DNA from: Paracyclopina nana | Taxonomy: Eukaryota; Arthropoda; Copepoda; Cyclopoida; Cyclopettidae | Assembly (NCBI GenBank): GCA_019096065.1 | Contig: JAGUCH010000002.1 | Coordinates: 16,814,501 to 16,878,500 of the forward strand | DNA: 64,000 nt | Reading direction: 5' to 3' | In this document: in pieces, positions 37,705 to 48,666 of the stretch | How positions within the stretch are numbered: position 1 is the stretch's first letter | How the letters are laid out: every line of letters starts with the position of its first letter | Position numbers and translations under genes: made by a program | The notes under the pieces: model-generated | Database searches by the model: none | What the model saw: only the letters and a program-made list of their open reading frames with translations | Told to the model about the DNA's origin: nothing

Positions 37705-39880
37705 GTGTTCCGCTGGTTGGGGCCCTGTCGGCCTCCAGCCAGCCTTCCCGAGGAATACCTAATATGTGTCCTCCGGCCGGCCACTGTCCCGCCACGCAGC
37801 ACTGCTCTCGTCGCGGCCGTTGCCGCTCTATGGCCTCACGGCGATGCAAAGCCCGCAGTCCTGGAGGCTGAAGGGCAGTTCGCTGAAGAAACCCAGCTGG
37901 CTCCTTGGCTGAACGCCGTGGTGCGACCCTCCGCAGGAGGCCACCTGCTGGTGGGAATGCTGAACCCACTGGATCACCCCTTGCAGGTAAAGGGGGGCAC
38001 TCTTTACGGTGTGCTAAGGGAGTACGAGCCCATGGAGGCCGCTGCCCTCGCTGCATCCGCACCACACCTCCAAGCTATCCGGGCCGCGGAGCCGCCGCCG
38101 GGGCTGCCCCCTGATGCCAGCCCACAGGAGAAGATCGAGTTCACGATTCAAGCATTCGGATTGAAAGAAAACGACCTCCTTCGCCGGCATCCCGAACGCC
38201 TGAGGGCGGCCGCGTCCCTGCTGGCCGCGTACCTGGGCGCCTTCTCCTTCGATGGTCGCACTGGGCAGACCAAGTTGGTGGAGCATGTGATAGATCTCAA
38301 GCCTGGCGCCCGACCGATCAACATTAGGCGGAGGCCAATCAACCCCAACCTGGAGTCCTCCTTGAAGGAGCAGATCCATAAGTGGTTGGAAGAAGAGGTC
38401 ATCACTCCGATCTCATCCCCGTGGTCAGCCCCACTGGTCCCCGTGCGCAAGAAGGACGGCAGTCTCCGTTGGTGCGTGGATTATCGTGAGCTCAACAAAC
38501 TCACGGTGGTCGATTCCCACGCCATCGGGGACGTGAGGGACAACCTGAGCCGGCTAGCCCGCTCCACCGTGTTCTCCACCCTGGACGCGGTGGGAGCCTT
38601 CAACGTAGTGCCGATTCGCGCTGAGGACGTGGAGAAGACTACGTTCTCCACTGGGGATGGCTCGTATGCCTTCTTGAAGATGCCTTTCGGGCTCACGAAT
38701 GCCCCTAAGACATACAGCCGCTTGAACCGCCTGGTATTAGAGGGCGTGCCATGGAACGTGGCCCTGCCCTACCTGGACGACTGCTTGGTTCACTCCCCCG
38801 ATTTCGATTCGCACTTGCAAAACCTCAAGATCGTCCTCCAGGCCCATCAGAAGGCAGGCCTGTTGCTCAAGCCCACCAAGTGCCACCTCTTCCAGACCAG
38901 GGTGACTTACCTCGGGCATGTTGTCACCCCGAAAGGGCTGGAAGTCATGCCAGCTTACATAGATCTCATTCGCAAGTGGCCGCTACCCAACACTCGCAAA
39001 CTCCTTCGCATCTTCATGGGCAAGGCCAATTACTACCGGGCCTTCATCGAGAAATACCAACACATCGCCGCGCCACTGACTGCCCGGCTATCCAAGGATG
39101 ATGGGACTTCTGATACTCAGACCTTCGAACCGTCGCAGGAGTATCGTGATGCTTTCGAGGAGATCAAAAGGCGGCTCGTGTCGGCCCCGGTCCTTGCGTA
39201 TCCCGACTTCGCGTCCCCAAACCCGTTCATCTTGGACACCGACTTCTCCCAAGAGAACAGGGCAGTAGGGGCGGTCTTGTCCCAGGTGCAGAGAGGCAAG
39301 GAGCGAGTCATCTTGTACGGAGCAAAGAAGTTGACCTCGGCCCAGAGCAATTATTCCGCCAACCAGGGAGAGCTGGTCGCTGTTATTATCTTCATCAAGC
39401 AATTCAAATACTACTTGCAGCATCGAAGGTTCATCCTCCGGACCGACCACCGGGCTCTGCTATGGATTCGCTCCATGGAGGCTCCGACGGGCATGTTGGC
39501 CAGGTGGCTCGACACCATCTCCAACTACGACTTCGAGGTCGTCCATCGGGCAGGCACCAAGCACGGCAATGCCGATTCCCTCAGTCGGGCGCCTCATTTG
39601 GACCAAGCAGGAGACCACATTAGCGCTGAAGTTTCCGATGACGACTTCTTCCGCGTGGCCAGCCTGAAGCTCATTCCCACCAAACCGGAGTTATGGGCCG
39701 AAGCTCAGGAGGAGGATGACGACCTGGTGACGCTGCGCCAATTGGTCAAACTCCAGCAAGCTCCCTCCAGAGCCCACCTCGATGCTGCCTCCGCCCGAGG
39801 GCGGGTACTCATGGAACAATTCAACAGCCTATGCCTGGACCAGCAAGGAGCTCTCCGGCTGCGTGACCCGCAAGGCCGGC
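37705..39880 (+). CDS. Reverse transcriptase and RNase H
   Basis: Open from 37705 to 40017. Reverse transcriptase blocks are in order: LVPVRKKDGSLRWCVDYREL, FSTLDAVGAF, FLKMPFGLTNAP and the catalytic LPYLDD. RNase H follows with ILDTDFSQE, GAKKLTSAQSNYSANQGELV and ILRTDHRALLW, matching the acidic residues of the fold. It copies the element RNA into DNA. The meaningful frame appears to end near 39880, where the integrase continues in another frame, so a one-base indel there is likely. Confidence 0.92.
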
Positions 39881-41239
39881 CCTCGACTCCGGCTCATCGT
39901 ACCTCGCAAGTGGGAGGAGGCCAGTCTGAGGCACGTGCACGAAACCATGGGACACCAGGGTCGAGACAACCTGATCCATCGGGCAGCTCAACACTTCTAC
40001 TTCCCAAACATGGCTAGAGTGGCCGATGAGGTCGTAAAGTCCTGCTTGCTGTGTCAGAAATCTAAACCCGCAACCTCGGATCAGCGGCACACCCTGGTAC
40101 CACGCCATGCTGGATTTCCGTTCCAGGTGCTCAGCCTTGACTATGTGGGCCCGTTCAAGCCCACGTCCAACCAGCACCGGTACCTATTCACGGCCAAGTG
40201 TGTGTTCAGTAAGTGGATCAAAGCCTTCCCATGCCGATCCAATGATGCCGAGACAGCGGTACGATTCCTCACGACGGAAATCATCCCCCGTTTTGGACTG
40301 CCGGAGCGCCTGCACACCGACCAAGGTACTCACTTCACAGCACACCTCATTAGGGAAGTATGCTCGGCTTTAGGCATCAAGGCCACCACCACGCCGTCAT
40401 ACAACCCAAAGAGCAACCCAGTAGAGCGGGCCCACCGTGACCTTAACGAGCTCATACGTAAGATGATCAAGGGACACTATTCTAAATGGGCCGAAGTAGT
40501 GCCGTTTGTATTATTCATCTTGCGTACCACAAAGAATCGATCCACGGGGCTGGCTCCCTATGAAATGGTGTTCGGCAGGCAACCTACCACCAACCTCGAT
40601 CTCATCTTTGGGGACCCGCAGCCGGCAGTGCATAAGGCAACCGAAGCTGGCCGTTTCGCCAAGCAGCTGCGGGAACGGATACAACTCGCGCATGAGTGGG
40701 CTCGCAAGAACATTTCTGCATCCATTGAACGGCAAAGACGGGCCTATCATATGGATAAGCAAGCCTTCTCCCCAGGCCAGAAAGTGTGGCTGTTCACGCC
40801 AAGGGTCGTGCGGTCAATATCCAAAAAGTTGCAAACTTTCTGGACCGGCCCTTGGACCATCGAGAAAAGAATCAACGAGCTCACGTACGAAATCTCGCCA
40901 GACCCATCATGGCCGCTAACCAAGAAGCAGGTTGTCTCCGTGGACCGACTGAAACGGTACATCGAACCGTCAGATCCACAAGCCGAGACCATCACATCGC
41001 CTCCCACGGAAAACATGGACTTCGACATGCCGGGAGATGAATCTGCGGAGCATATGCACGCCCCCGACCCAGCCTCCGATGAACAGCCCAGCGAAACTAC
41101 ACATGCGTTCGAATATGCAGTAGCACCAACGGATCGCGAATATGGATTCCCACATGCGAAGGATGACACTATTCCGCCATTCAACGACGATCCAACCATT
41201 CCAGAATATGACTGCACCATGTTTGAACACATGTCATAG
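39881..41239 (+). CDS. Integrase
   Basis: Open from 39782 to 41239; the meaningful part starts near 39880. The HHCC zinc-binding domain (HVHETMGHQGRDNL, then SCLLCQ) is complete. The catalytic core shows the first Asp in LSLDYVGPF, the second in HTDQGTHFT and the Glu in NPVERAHRDL, so the DDE triad is intact. A C-terminal region with VSVDRLKRYIEPS follows. It ends at TAG (41237-41239), yet the same frame stays open for 150 codons beyond. Confidence 0.9.
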   Translation, partial: PRLRLIVPRKWEEASLRHVHETMGHQGRDNLIHRAAQHFYFPNMARVADEVVKSCLLCQKSKPATSDQRHTLVPRHAGFPFQVLSLDYVGPFKPTSNQHRYLFTAKCVFSKWIKAFPCRSNDAETAVRFLTTEIIPRFGLPERLHTDQGTHFTAHLIREVCSALGIKATTTPSYNPKSNPVERAHRDLNELIRKMIKGHYSKWAEVVPFVLFILRTTKNRSTGLAPYEMVFGRQPTTNLDLIFGDPQPAVHKATEAGRFAKQLRERIQLAHEWARKNISASIERQRRAYHMDKQAFSPGQKVWLFTPRVVRSISKKLQTFWTGPWTIEKRINELTYEISPDPSWPLTKKQVVSVDRLKRYIEPSDPQAETITSPPTENMDFDMPGDESAEHMHAPDPASDEQPSETTHAFEYAVAPTDREYGFPHAKDDTIPPFNDDPTIPEYDCTMFEHMS

Positions 41240-41689
41240 GACGATAATGACACCCCTCCGAATGGAGGTGAGCAGCAGGACCAAATCTCACCCGATGATT
41301 ACGGCCACAACTCGCCGCCGCCATCACCAACACCTCGGCCACCACCGAGGAAAAGAAGAACGGCAGCAGAAATGTTGCAGGAATATTCACAGCAAATATT
41401 AGGAGGCCAAGACAAGCTCGCAGAGACCTCGCGCTCCAGAACGAGAAGCGGCGACAAGCAAGCAAGTCGCGACGATGCACTGCTGCCCCTGCAACAAGCA
41501 CCAACCGCACAAGCTCTGCCTGAAACAACGAGGTATCTGCTGCCACCGCTAGAACCGCGGCCACCACCAATAAGACCGTCAATACCATCAACCATCCCAG
41601 AAGCGTCGCGATCACAAACATCATCATCATCATCACAAGGGCAAAATTCTACCATATCAACACCGAATTCTGATAATGTATTTGATTAA
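41240..41689 (+). other. Open extension downstream of the integrase stop
   Basis: After the TAG at 41237-41239 the integrase frame remains open to TAA at 41687-41689. The encoded sequence is Pro/Ser/Gln-rich and hydrophilic, like a disordered Pol tail. Either the stop is read through, or it is a nonsense mutation in what was once a longer Pol. Confidence 0.5.
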
Positions 41690-41901
41690 TGCGCATATTG
41701 CTGCCCTCATACAAAAGTTTGGGGGGGTGGCAACACGCGCGCACGCAAAAACAGCAAAAACAGTAAAACTTCAAAACTTTCGCATTCTGGCCGCAAAATT
41801 ATGACAGCTCAATAATTTACTATTCCTCTCTTCCAGTTCTGAGTACCAGTGCTAATCTAATTTGCGACCATACAAACTCATAACCCACAAATCAACAAAT
41901 C

Positions 41902-44379
41902 ATGACGCCAGTAAGCTGCTTTCTTTGGCCCTCTATGTACTTGATGGCCTTCTTTGTGTATGCCTACTGGATCCTGTTCAGTGAACTGGCCCAGGCGGCC
42001 GTGGTCCCGGGGACGTCACCCCGGAGCCGCGTCGCTGATCTTTACACCCCGGACGCAAAGGTCACGTCATTCACCACCTACGACTGCGCGCACCCCGATG
42101 CCATCCACGAAGCCATCGACCTGAGTCAGCCAGAGCTCTGCGAGGACATTCGGAGCGCATATCAGGCCCCCGTCAATATCACAGTCCAGGTGCTCCAGAC
42201 CGCGTCGACCCTCTCGATCAAGGCCTTCCGGTGCAGGGTGCATTTGTCCCGACAAGTGACAAGATGTGGATACGATAGCATCAGTTATGGCAGTCAAATG
42301 ACTGATGTCAACCGGCCCTACTTGGTAACCCCACAAGCGTGTCGGGAGGCCGCGGAGAAGCATTACCTGATAGTGGAGAACAAGAAGGTGGAGGTAGCTC
42401 TCAATAATCCGACCTCGCTCTCTTATTTCTCCAAAGGAGGATTGGATAAGGACCACAAGTGCACCACCACCACTTTCACCAGCGGAGGTGTCACGTTCTA
42501 CAAATCATACGAGACCACCACCATCCATGCGCTGGTAGAGCCAATTTACGGGAAGCTGAATACGGCCAACGGGCGGGTGGTGTTCTCCAACCACTTGACG
42601 GCGAATTTCCAGGACCTCATCGTGCAAGACGATGCGGAAGGTACTATTGTGTGGCCCAAGCGGAAGTCACCTCGCTGCGAGGACGAGCTTAGTGAGGTGT
42701 ATCGAGGGCCTGCCGTGCTCTATCCTCACCGGAACGCCACCAGCCTCATGGGAGGAGCTGGACATCTTGGCGATCTCCTCCTGCTAGCCCATGAGGAGGA
42801 GTCAAGGTTCGCGGGGTTCGTCCTCAAAGGAGTACAATCCATGTGTCAGCGGAAGCTGTTCACCACCCAGCTGAGGGACTTTGCCATCCTCTTGGTGGGG
42901 CCCGGGGAAGGGCCCCTGCAAGCCAAGTACCTGCACCCAGAGGACATGGACGGAGCGAACATCCAGACGCAGCTCGCGTTTGTACACTCACAACATGCGC
43001 TGCACATTCAGGATCGGTTTAAATTCTTACAAGAACTGATTTGCAAAAATGAGCGCGCAATCTTACACTCCAAGTTGCAGAGCATGGCCTCCGGATCATC
43101 GTCATACGCCACCCTGGACAGCCACGGACCCGGCCATCTCGTCACGAGGGCGGGGGCCGTGGCCTACGTGACGTCCTGCTACCCTGTACAGGCGGTCACC
43201 CGGTCCATCGACAATTGCACCCAGGAAATCCCCGTGCTGGTCAACAACGAGACCCGGTTTGCGGACCCGCTGTCGTTTATCTTGACCGACCGGCCGAGCG
43301 TGGTCCCGTGCGACTCGATCACGCCCATCAAGTGGCGCATACACAATCAATGGATGTGCGCCACGCCCCAGATCCACGCTTGCATCGCTCCATCCCAGCT
43401 CAATCCGATGTCCGACGCCGCTCCGCGCAGCCATCAGTACGACATTAGCCGCGGATTGGGTGGTGGCGTGTTCTCTGCGGAGCAACGGGCCAACCACATT
43501 TTGTACCTCCACCTCTTCAGCAGCCGGGAGGCGGTGGTCAACACGATCACCAGCAACGTCCTCCACAACTCCCTGATTACGGGTAGCCGCTCTACCACCT
43601 TCTGGTCCCAGGAGGACATTGACCAAATGGTGGACCACGTGGGGAGTGCGATCATTCCCTTCTTCAGTTCGGTGGGGAAGTACTACTCGTACTTCACTGG
43701 GTTCCTCATCACCGTGGGCCTCCTGAAGTTGATCCTGGGAGCCCTACTCCGTATGATCATCCTCTACCGACGACGCGGCTTCGGGTGGTGGATGTTGTTG
43801 GCAATCTGGCACACGGCGTTCCTGATGGTGGAGATGCCGTGGAGGATGGTGACCAACCTAGGGCAGGATCAGATCCTGTTCCCCGGGGGCGACAGCGATG
43901 ATGAACGGCCCTCTCGCCGAGGACGCCGCCACCCCGGGGGTGGGACCACCCAAGCATTCCGCCTGGCCAACCTGGGCAGCTCCGACGACGACGACGACGA
44001 GGAGGACGCACCGCCCAAGTATGCGACGGCCGCAGCCGGCGCCGCGGGCGTGGAAGAGGATGAGGCCGCGCCCCGCACTAGACGTGGATTTCGCCAGCGG
44101 CTGCGAGAGGCCCTCTCCCAAGAACAGGACTCGGTCTACAAAAACCTGCAGGCCCAGGTGGACGTGCTGGCCCGGCAAAACGAGTCAATGCATAATTACC
44201 TGATGACCGTGCTACCGGCAGCTACAGTGCCTACGGTGCCCTCTGCCACGTCCACTCCGCTCAAGCCGTTCCCGGAAGTCGCGGTTTCACCGGCCCCACC
44301 GATCTCCCCGGTTCGGCCTGCTACGCCCAGACAACGGACCGTGGGCCCCCGTCGTGAGGACACGACAACCCTTCAGTAG
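41902..44379 (+). CDS. Envelope glycoprotein, chuvirus-like (inferred)
   Basis: An uninterrupted 825-aa frame in the env position. A hydrophobic N-terminal segment (residues about 8-33) fits a signal peptide. The ectodomain has many cysteines and N-glycosylation sequons (for example NATS, NCTQ, NETR). One strong membrane segment lies near residues 597-620 (FLITVGLLKLILGALL). A basic stretch, a second hydrophobic patch, an acidic SSDDDDDEEDAPPKY stretch and a Pro-rich cytoplasmic tail follow. There is no furin-F-protein look of errantivirus envelopes. From general appearance it resembles glycoproteins of chuvirus-like negative-strand RNA viruses of arthropods, which is my inference without alignment. 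It may allow extracellular spread. Confidence 0.75.
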   Translation: MTPVSCFLWPSMYLMAFFVYAYWILFSELAQAAVVPGTSPRSRVADLYTPDAKVTSFTTYDCAHPDAIHEAIDLSQPELCEDIRSAYQAPVNITVQVLQTASTLSIKAFRCRVHLSRQVTRCGYDSISYGSQMTDVNRPYLVTPQACREAAEKHYLIVENKKVEVALNNPTSLSYFSKGGLDKDHKCTTTTFTSGGVTFYKSYETTTIHALVEPIYGKLNTANGRVVFSNHLTANFQDLIVQDDAEGTIVWPKRKSPRCEDELSEVYRGPAVLYPHRNATSLMGGAGHLGDLLLLAHEEESRFAGFVLKGVQSMCQRKLFTTQLRDFAILLVGPGEGPLQAKYLHPEDMDGANIQTQLAFVHSQHALHIQDRFKFLQELICKNERAILHSKLQSMASGSSSYATLDSHGPGHLVTRAGAVAYVTSCYPVQAVTRSIDNCTQEIPVLVNNETRFADPLSFILTDRPSVVPCDSITPIKWRIHNQWMCATPQIHACIAPSQLNPMSDAAPRSHQYDISRGLGGGVFSAEQRANHILYLHLFSSREAVVNTITSNVLHNSLITGSRSTTFWSQEDIDQMVDHVGSAIIPFFSSVGKYYSYFTGFLITVGLLKLILGALLRMIILYRRRGFGWWMLLAIWHTAFLMVEMPWRMVTNLGQDQILFPGGDSDDERPSRRGRRHPGGGTTQAFRLANLGSSDDDDDEEDAPPKYATAAAGAAGVEEDEAAPRTRRGFRQRLREALSQEQDSVYKNLQAQVDVLARQNESMHNYLMTVLPAATVPTVPSATSTPLKPFPEVAVSPAPPISPVRPATPRQRTVGPRREDTTTLQ

Positions 44380-44387
44380 GGGGAAGT
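44375..44387 (+). promoter_or_regulatory. Polypurine tract
   Basis: AGTAGGGGGAAGT immediately before the 3' LTR is the expected plus-strand primer site. It overlaps the last codons and stop of the envelope. Confidence 0.75.
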
Positions 44388-44582
44388 TGTAGCAGGAACA
44401 CGGGTATACGGGTGTGTTCTGTGGGCGCCTGCGAGCGCCCCGTCCCGGTGAAACGAATTGTACAGCAGTTAATAAACGGACGCACTCGAGTAAACATCTC
44501 GACTAGTTTCAGTAGCAAGTTCTTCTATCGCTACCCGCGGGCGCGCGTGTCATCCTCGGGGGGTCTATACGAACCTCCTACA
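44388..44582 (+). repeat. 3' LTR
   Basis: 195 bp, the same ends as the 5' LTR, one base different (A at 44462). Followed by the duplicated CACT. Confidence 0.95.
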
Positions 44583-44690
44583 CACTTCTGGTATTTTTTT
44601 ACTATACCATTGGTTTTTCAAAAGGTTTGAATGAAACATGTCGATCCAGGCCATCGCCACACATTTCTTCCAAATATACTAAACGGATCG
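44583..44690. repeat. Right flank of the interrupted tandem array
   Basis: CACTTCTGGTATTTTT, CCATTGGTTTTTCAAAAGG and CATGTCGATCCAGGCCATCG continue the array broken at 34230. Confidence 0.8.
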
Positions 44691-46082
44691 GTGCGGAGGA
44701 GAATTATTATTATCATCGTCGCTGCATCGGCCGTCAAGCGTTTCAAAATGGAGTATATTATAGATATAGTACAAACTGCTGCGGCCGTGATTAATGAGCG
44801 CGGTAATTGATCCAGTTTTTGGTAACACTCTAATATCGTGCTGCAACTGCTGCAGGTTTTCCCATGTGCTACTTACGCTGCTACACTTTGCTATAAGCAC
44901 AATAGATTGGGGTTAAAAGGGCCACAATGCGAGTTTTCAAGCGGTCTTTTGCCATTATGTGCAATAATTAGCCGCGTGTGCAGAAAGAGAAGAAAAGTGG
45001 GAAAAACGACGCTTTAATTGCACTCAAGCAACGATCTCATCAAGATCATTTTGAATAAAACCGTCCTTTCTTTGCATAATTATGCTTTTCACATTAAGCA
45101 CAACAAAAAGCAACGCTAGATGGCGCTGCGATTTGTTTTCACACAAACTGTTTACGAGACGGAACTATTTTCGCCATTCGGCCGTCAAAAATGCCAAAAT
45201 TCCGCCAAAACACAGATTTCCGATTTTAGCAGTAATTTTCAGCTTTTAATTTGTTTGACTTCTAGGCTACCAAAAGAGCCCAAATTAGTGTCAATTGACA
45301 GATAAGAATTCAAATTAGGCTCAGAAACAATAAATTTTGGGCTATAAATGGCTTGGGTAATTTTGATAGAACAGCAATTTTGCACAAATTGAGCAAAAAT
45401 TGAGGCTTCCATAACTTTTGATTCCAAACGACTCCAATTGAGTGACACAGTCAGGGAAGTCAAACTAATAGCATAAAATGATTATCCACCAGAATTGGCT
45501 GCGGTCACCTGCTCTCCCGGGTGCTAAGATGCAATATTTTTAGCTTACGGCCATTAGGAAAGGGATGCTACGTTGATTTCGCGACTTTTTTCCGTGCGCG
45601 TGAAATCGTCAAATAAACCCACTGTGATCTGGTATTTTTTGTCCTTTTTTCTATATTTGAGCCATCTGAATTGTGTAACAGCACACAAAAATTGCTCCTT
45701 TTAATGTATCCTCAGGAACAGAAGATGTGGTGTGGGTGCAATTTCTCCCCAAACCAGATGATGAGCTATAAATGATCGATTTTTAAGGTCATGCTCACAA
45801 CATCATTAGGCTGATTTTATTATGCAAGTGGCATTTGTGGCTCTGGGAGCAGCTTAAATGGATTAGCTCTCAGTAATGGCATGCTCACACCCAATAAACC
45901 TGCTGGGGAGGAAAATCCAGCCAATCTCCCAATTAGGCCCCAATTTAGGGATTAGCCTGGCTGAGAAATGAACATTTAAATGGGCAGTCCCCACTGTAGT
46001 ATATACTGACCATCAGCCTGCTGCTCCTATCAGTGTGAGAGTGGACCCATTCTCATGAGTTTTGACCACCAGAACAACTCAG
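44691..46082. other. Intergenic, no gene; family C fragment at 45113
   Basis: GCTAGATGGCGCTGCGATTTG at about 45116 begins a family C-like stretch to about 45250. The rest is A+T-rich without coding signal. Confidence 0.4.
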
Positions 46083-46580
46083 TACCCCACCAGAAACTCT
46101 GAGCCCTCATACGCCAAAAACACCCTCAGTGAAACTTGAACGTTTTATCAACATCGAGCTTATAACGTTATGTTACATTAACTGCACTGCCATCTAATTC
46201 AAATCGAAAAGACGAATTTGCCGTTTCACATTCGATCTTCCTTACATAGTTGGTGAGGCAGTTAATGTTTCAAATAGACATAAACTCAACTTGGGTAAAA
46301 TGAAGGAGTGCTGGCCCGTCACAATTTATTTCGGAAACCATTCTCATACTTCAAAATAACCCTCAATAAAACTTGCATGTTTCAACAACGAAGAGTCGTT
46401 ATGTCAATCCTAAGTACAAATCTAAAACACCAATTTGCCGTTTCACCTTTGATTTTTTTTACGTAGGTGGTAAGGCAGTTAATGTTACTTAACGACATCA
46501 ACTCAACATGGGTGAAACGATGGAGTGCTAACATTTAACAAAGACGTTCAGAAAACTTGGCAAAACTTCTGGTTGGGCAG
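46083..46580. repeat. Family D repeat, about 500 bp
   Basis: Left part CCACCAGAAACTCTGAGCCC and right part AACTTCTGGTTGGGCAG suggest short inverted ends (ACCAGAA). Internal words match 24490-24985 closely. Confidence 0.65.
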
Positions 46581-46969
46581 TGGTCGATAAGGACTTCCTA
46601 CACTAATTACTTCGTACAAATTGAGGCGTGGGGAGTCTTGGAGAGTGATTTTGCGCAATGAATGCTGATGCCAAAGATGCCACTGATTTGGAGGCAATTA
46701 GGGCGCCAGTTCCCACACTTTTCAACTTTTTCAAACGGAGGCCTCACCGGGTCAACAGACCATTATAGTTGCTGCTGCAGTGAATGTGCATGAAACTAAC
46801 GATTTCATTTATCCGTTCCCACGTTTGATGCAATTAGCTATTTCCTAGGTCGCGAACTTTCAGCCCCAAAGTCAAGCGCGCCGGTGTGATGAGCACCATT
46901 TAATCATCGAGCAGCCCTTTACCTGCATAGCCACTTTGGCCCCGTTCATGTGAGCCTTAGACAAAGGTC

Positions 46970-47040
46970 GATCCCATGCTCGAATTTTAGTCAAGATACC
47001 TCGATAGAGCAGTCAACTTTTAAATGTTATTGTTATGTGT
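46970..47040 (-). mobile_element. Family A MITE end fragment
   Basis: GGTCGATCCCATGCTCGAATTTTAGTCAAG is one family A end only, about 70 bp. Confidence 0.6.
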
Positions 47041-47074
47041 TCAATCCTTTGTTTTACCCATGTTGAGTTTATAA

Positions 47075-47466
47075 GGGTGATCCCATTTGTGAGTTTTTTG
47101 ACGAGTTACCTTTTTAAAACAGTAACTGCATTTGATTAGTTACGTTCAGCTTGTTTTAGTGAAGTTCAGTTGGCTCAAGCTAAGTTAAGCTGGCTGCTAT
47201 GCTGAGGCGTCAACACATTTGATTTCAGCTCGGCTGATGAGCTAACTTAGCTTTTCTCAATCGATCAAGCTTCTGTTGCTAATCTGCGAACACTTTTTGC
47301 AGACAAGTTCAGTTCGGCATTTTAACTTAACGTTGCAAGCAAACTAGCATTACATGCAATTAAGCTAAGTTAGGACGTACCTTCATGAATAACTGAGAAC
47401 GGAACTGACCAAAACTCAACTTTTTCCCTAACTTAACTGAACTAACCAGTCAATATGGGAACGCCC
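47075..47466 (-). mobile_element. Family A MITE copy
   Basis: From GGGTGATCCCATTTGTGAG to TCAATATGGGAACGCCC. Its left part is almost the same as that of the copy at 50380, a subfamily. Confidence 0.8.
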
Positions 47467-48208
47467 CTTACACTACTCTATAACTTGCTCTATAAAATGG
47501 GCTAAAAGCGTTAGATGGAATTGACCCTCAAGCTGACTCTTCAGCTGGGGACAAAATCAGATCGACTTATGGACAACAAGAAGCATCAGTTTAAGCAAAT
47601 TAGCTTTCTCGATGTTTATGGCTTAATCAAATGTTAAATTTGACTTTATACTAGCCCTCATGGATAATTTGGATAAAAAGTTATGAAAATTTGCTGTCCT
47701 AAATGAATAAAATAGTCATTATTCGCCCATGAAAACGCTGCTCGGTCTCTAGCTAAACTTGTAGATAGATTATATTTTGGTGGCATTTGAACTTCAATTA
47801 ACGCATTCTTTGTGCCACATGAACAGGGCATTTGAGTGATTTCCCGATTTCCAATCAAGAGAACAACAATTTTTCATACAAAAGATCTTTTTGTTGGCAA
47901 TTGCACGGCTGTCTTGTGCCATGTACATGTACAAAAATAATTCAATGAGGAATTTTTAGAAGTTGTCAAATGTCTTTGATGCATGAACATATTTGGTCAC
48001 TTTGGCGCATTACCTTGATCAATTAAAATCAGATCTCAAGTCAACTTGAGCTCGCTGAAACCAAGTGCCCTCAAGTTGACCAAAATCACATTCATTTTGC
48101 CATGAAGACCATTTCTTCAAATAAGCGTAAGGTCAGTTGTACATGAACAGGGCATCATTTTATTCAGTTAATTGTCCTCCGTAATGTAAGCAAAGTTCAA
48201 ATACAATG
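47467..48208. other. Intergenic, no gene recognised
   Basis: A word pair around CCCATGAAAACGCTGCTCGG (47727) recurs near 63032, so part of it is an old interspersed repeat. No coding signal. Confidence 0.35.
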
Positions 48209-48666
48209 GGGCGTTCGCATTTTGACTAGTTAGTCAAGTTAAGTTTGGAGAAAAGTTGAGCTTAGTTCAGTTCAGTTCTCAGATATTTATGCAGGTGTAT
48301 CCTAACTTTGCTTGATTTTATGTATTACCTTCTTACTTGCCCAACTTAGCTTTTGCCGGCTTATAACAAAGAATATCAGCAGTACGGTAAACCAGTTAAG
48401 TCAGTTTGAGCTGAGCGTTCAAGCTGTGATCTGACTTTATAAAAAACGTGTTCTAAAATTAGCAATGTTTGCTTGCTCTTTTGAGAAATGCTAAGTTAGC
48501 TCATCAGCCAAGCTGATATCTAATGCGTTGGCAATTCAGCTTAGCAGCCTACTAAACTTAGCTAAAGCCAACTGAGCTTCACTAAAACAAGCTGAACGTA
48601 ACTAATCAAATGCAGTTACTGTTTTAAAAAGGTAACTCGACAAAAAACTCCTAAATGGGTTCACCC
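48209..48666 (+). mobile_element. Family A MITE with 80-bp internal insert
   Basis: Family ends at GGGCGTTCGCATTTTGAC and AAATGGGTTCACCC. An extra block (about 48360-48440, with ATCAGCAGTACGGTAAACCAG) is shared, inverted, with the copy at 50380-51029. Confidence 0.75.

Larger units (their letters stand above)
34231..44582 (+). mobile_element. Ty3/gypsy LTR retroelement with envelope gene (10.35 kb)
   Basis: Two 195-bp direct LTRs (TGTAGCAGG...CCTACA) bracket gag, protease, reverse transcriptase, RNase H, integrase and an envelope frame, in the Ty3/gypsy order. The host repeat at both edges shows a 4-bp duplication, CACT (34227-34230 and 44583-44586). The LTRs differ at a single position (G at 34305, A at 44462), implying a recent insertion. 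Gag-pol is broken by several frame changes and one in-frame stop, while the envelope is uninterrupted. The GC-rich coding contrasts with the A+T-rich surroundings. Confidence 0.95.
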
